Position numbers and translations under genes: made by a program. DNA of 5,955 nucleotides from DAIUFH01 sp036844705 (lineage in GTDB: Bacteria > Bacillota > Clostridia > Tissierellales > Tissierellaceae). Under the pieces are notes generated by a model. It did no database searches. It was not told where the DNA came from and saw only the letters and a list, made by a program, of their open reading frames with translations. Of this stretch, positions 5,901 to 5,955 are shown piece by piece (the first letter of the stretch is position 1; each line of letters opens with the position of its first letter). The DNA lies in contig DAIUFH010000106.1 in assembly GCA_036844705.1 (NCBI GenBank), positions 1 to 5,955 on the forward strand, read 5' to 3'.

Positions 5901-5927
5901 ATATCGACTAATTCCAACAAAAATTTA
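5901..5927 (-). promoter_or_regulatory. Sigma-D/sigma-28 (motility) type promoter upstream of cheW
   Basis: On the minus strand, TAAA (5927-5924) is followed by exactly 15 bases and then GTCGATAT (5908-5901). The Bacillus subtilis sigma-D consensus is TAAA-N15-GCCGATAT, so only one base differs. Transcription would start near 5894, leaving a leader of about 55 bases before the cheW ATG. No comparably good vegetative promoter is visible in this short gap. Location before the first che gene fits control by the flagellar sigma factor. Confidence 0.7.
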
Positions 5928-5955
5928 ATATCTTCAACATAATTTTCTTATTTAT

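Noticed and set aside
5888..5947. Minus-strand peptide of 19 residues (ENYVEDIKFLLEL...) upstream of cheW, as the end of an upstream gene
   Set aside because: It looks amphipathic, but an in-frame TAA (5950-5948) lies just before it, there is no good start codon, and it overlaps the sigma-D-type promoter. It would need a frameshift in the upstream sequence to be a gene end.

Overview
The window is a chemotaxis (che) gene cluster read entirely from the minus strand. The DNA is AT-rich, Shine-Dalgarno sites are strong, and cheC and cheD are both present beside cheB and cheR. Together these suggest a motile, low-GC, Gram-positive bacterium, most likely a member of the Clostridia. Genus and species cannot be fixed from the window. 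All seven genes are recognisable families; the unusual material lies in the non-coding DNA and in a few residues.

In transcription order (right to left): a short leader (5840-5955) with a near-consensus sigma-D/sigma-28 promoter; cheW (5839-5372); cheD (5358-4873); cheB (4857-3844); cheR (3847-3074); a 277-bp gap made almost wholly of repeats (2797-3073); cheA (2796-811); cheC (overlapping or touching the cheA end, to 207); and cheY (206 to beyond base 1, truncated by the window edge). Apart from the cheR-cheA gap, genes abut or overlap by a few bases: cheB/cheR share ATGA, the cheC stop is followed directly by the cheY ATG, and cheW-cheD and cheD-cheB gaps are about 15 bases. This is the layout of one operon.

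The genes make up most of a chemotaxis circuit of the Bacillus/Thermotoga type. CheW couples receptors to the kinase CheA. CheA phosphorylates CheY (output to the motor) and CheB. CheR methylates and CheB demethylates receptor glutamates. CheD deamidates receptor glutamines and in known systems partners CheC. CheC dephosphorylates CheY-P. Catalytic residues are visible for every enzyme, so the circuit looks functional. Receptors and flagellar genes are not in the window.

The most notable structure is the cheR-cheA gap: a ~247-bp element bounded by 19-bp inverted repeats (17/19 matching). Inside are 3.7 tandem copies of a 38-bp unit and two copies of a 29-bp unit related to the 38-bp unit in inverse orientation. 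Its right terminal repeat contains the cheR stop codon, and each 38-bp unit carries a promoter-like TTGTCA-N15-TATAAT (one copy GATAAT) pointing at cheA. CheW is also odd: the usually conserved Leu-Arg-Gly of the CheW fold is Tyr-Asn-Asp.
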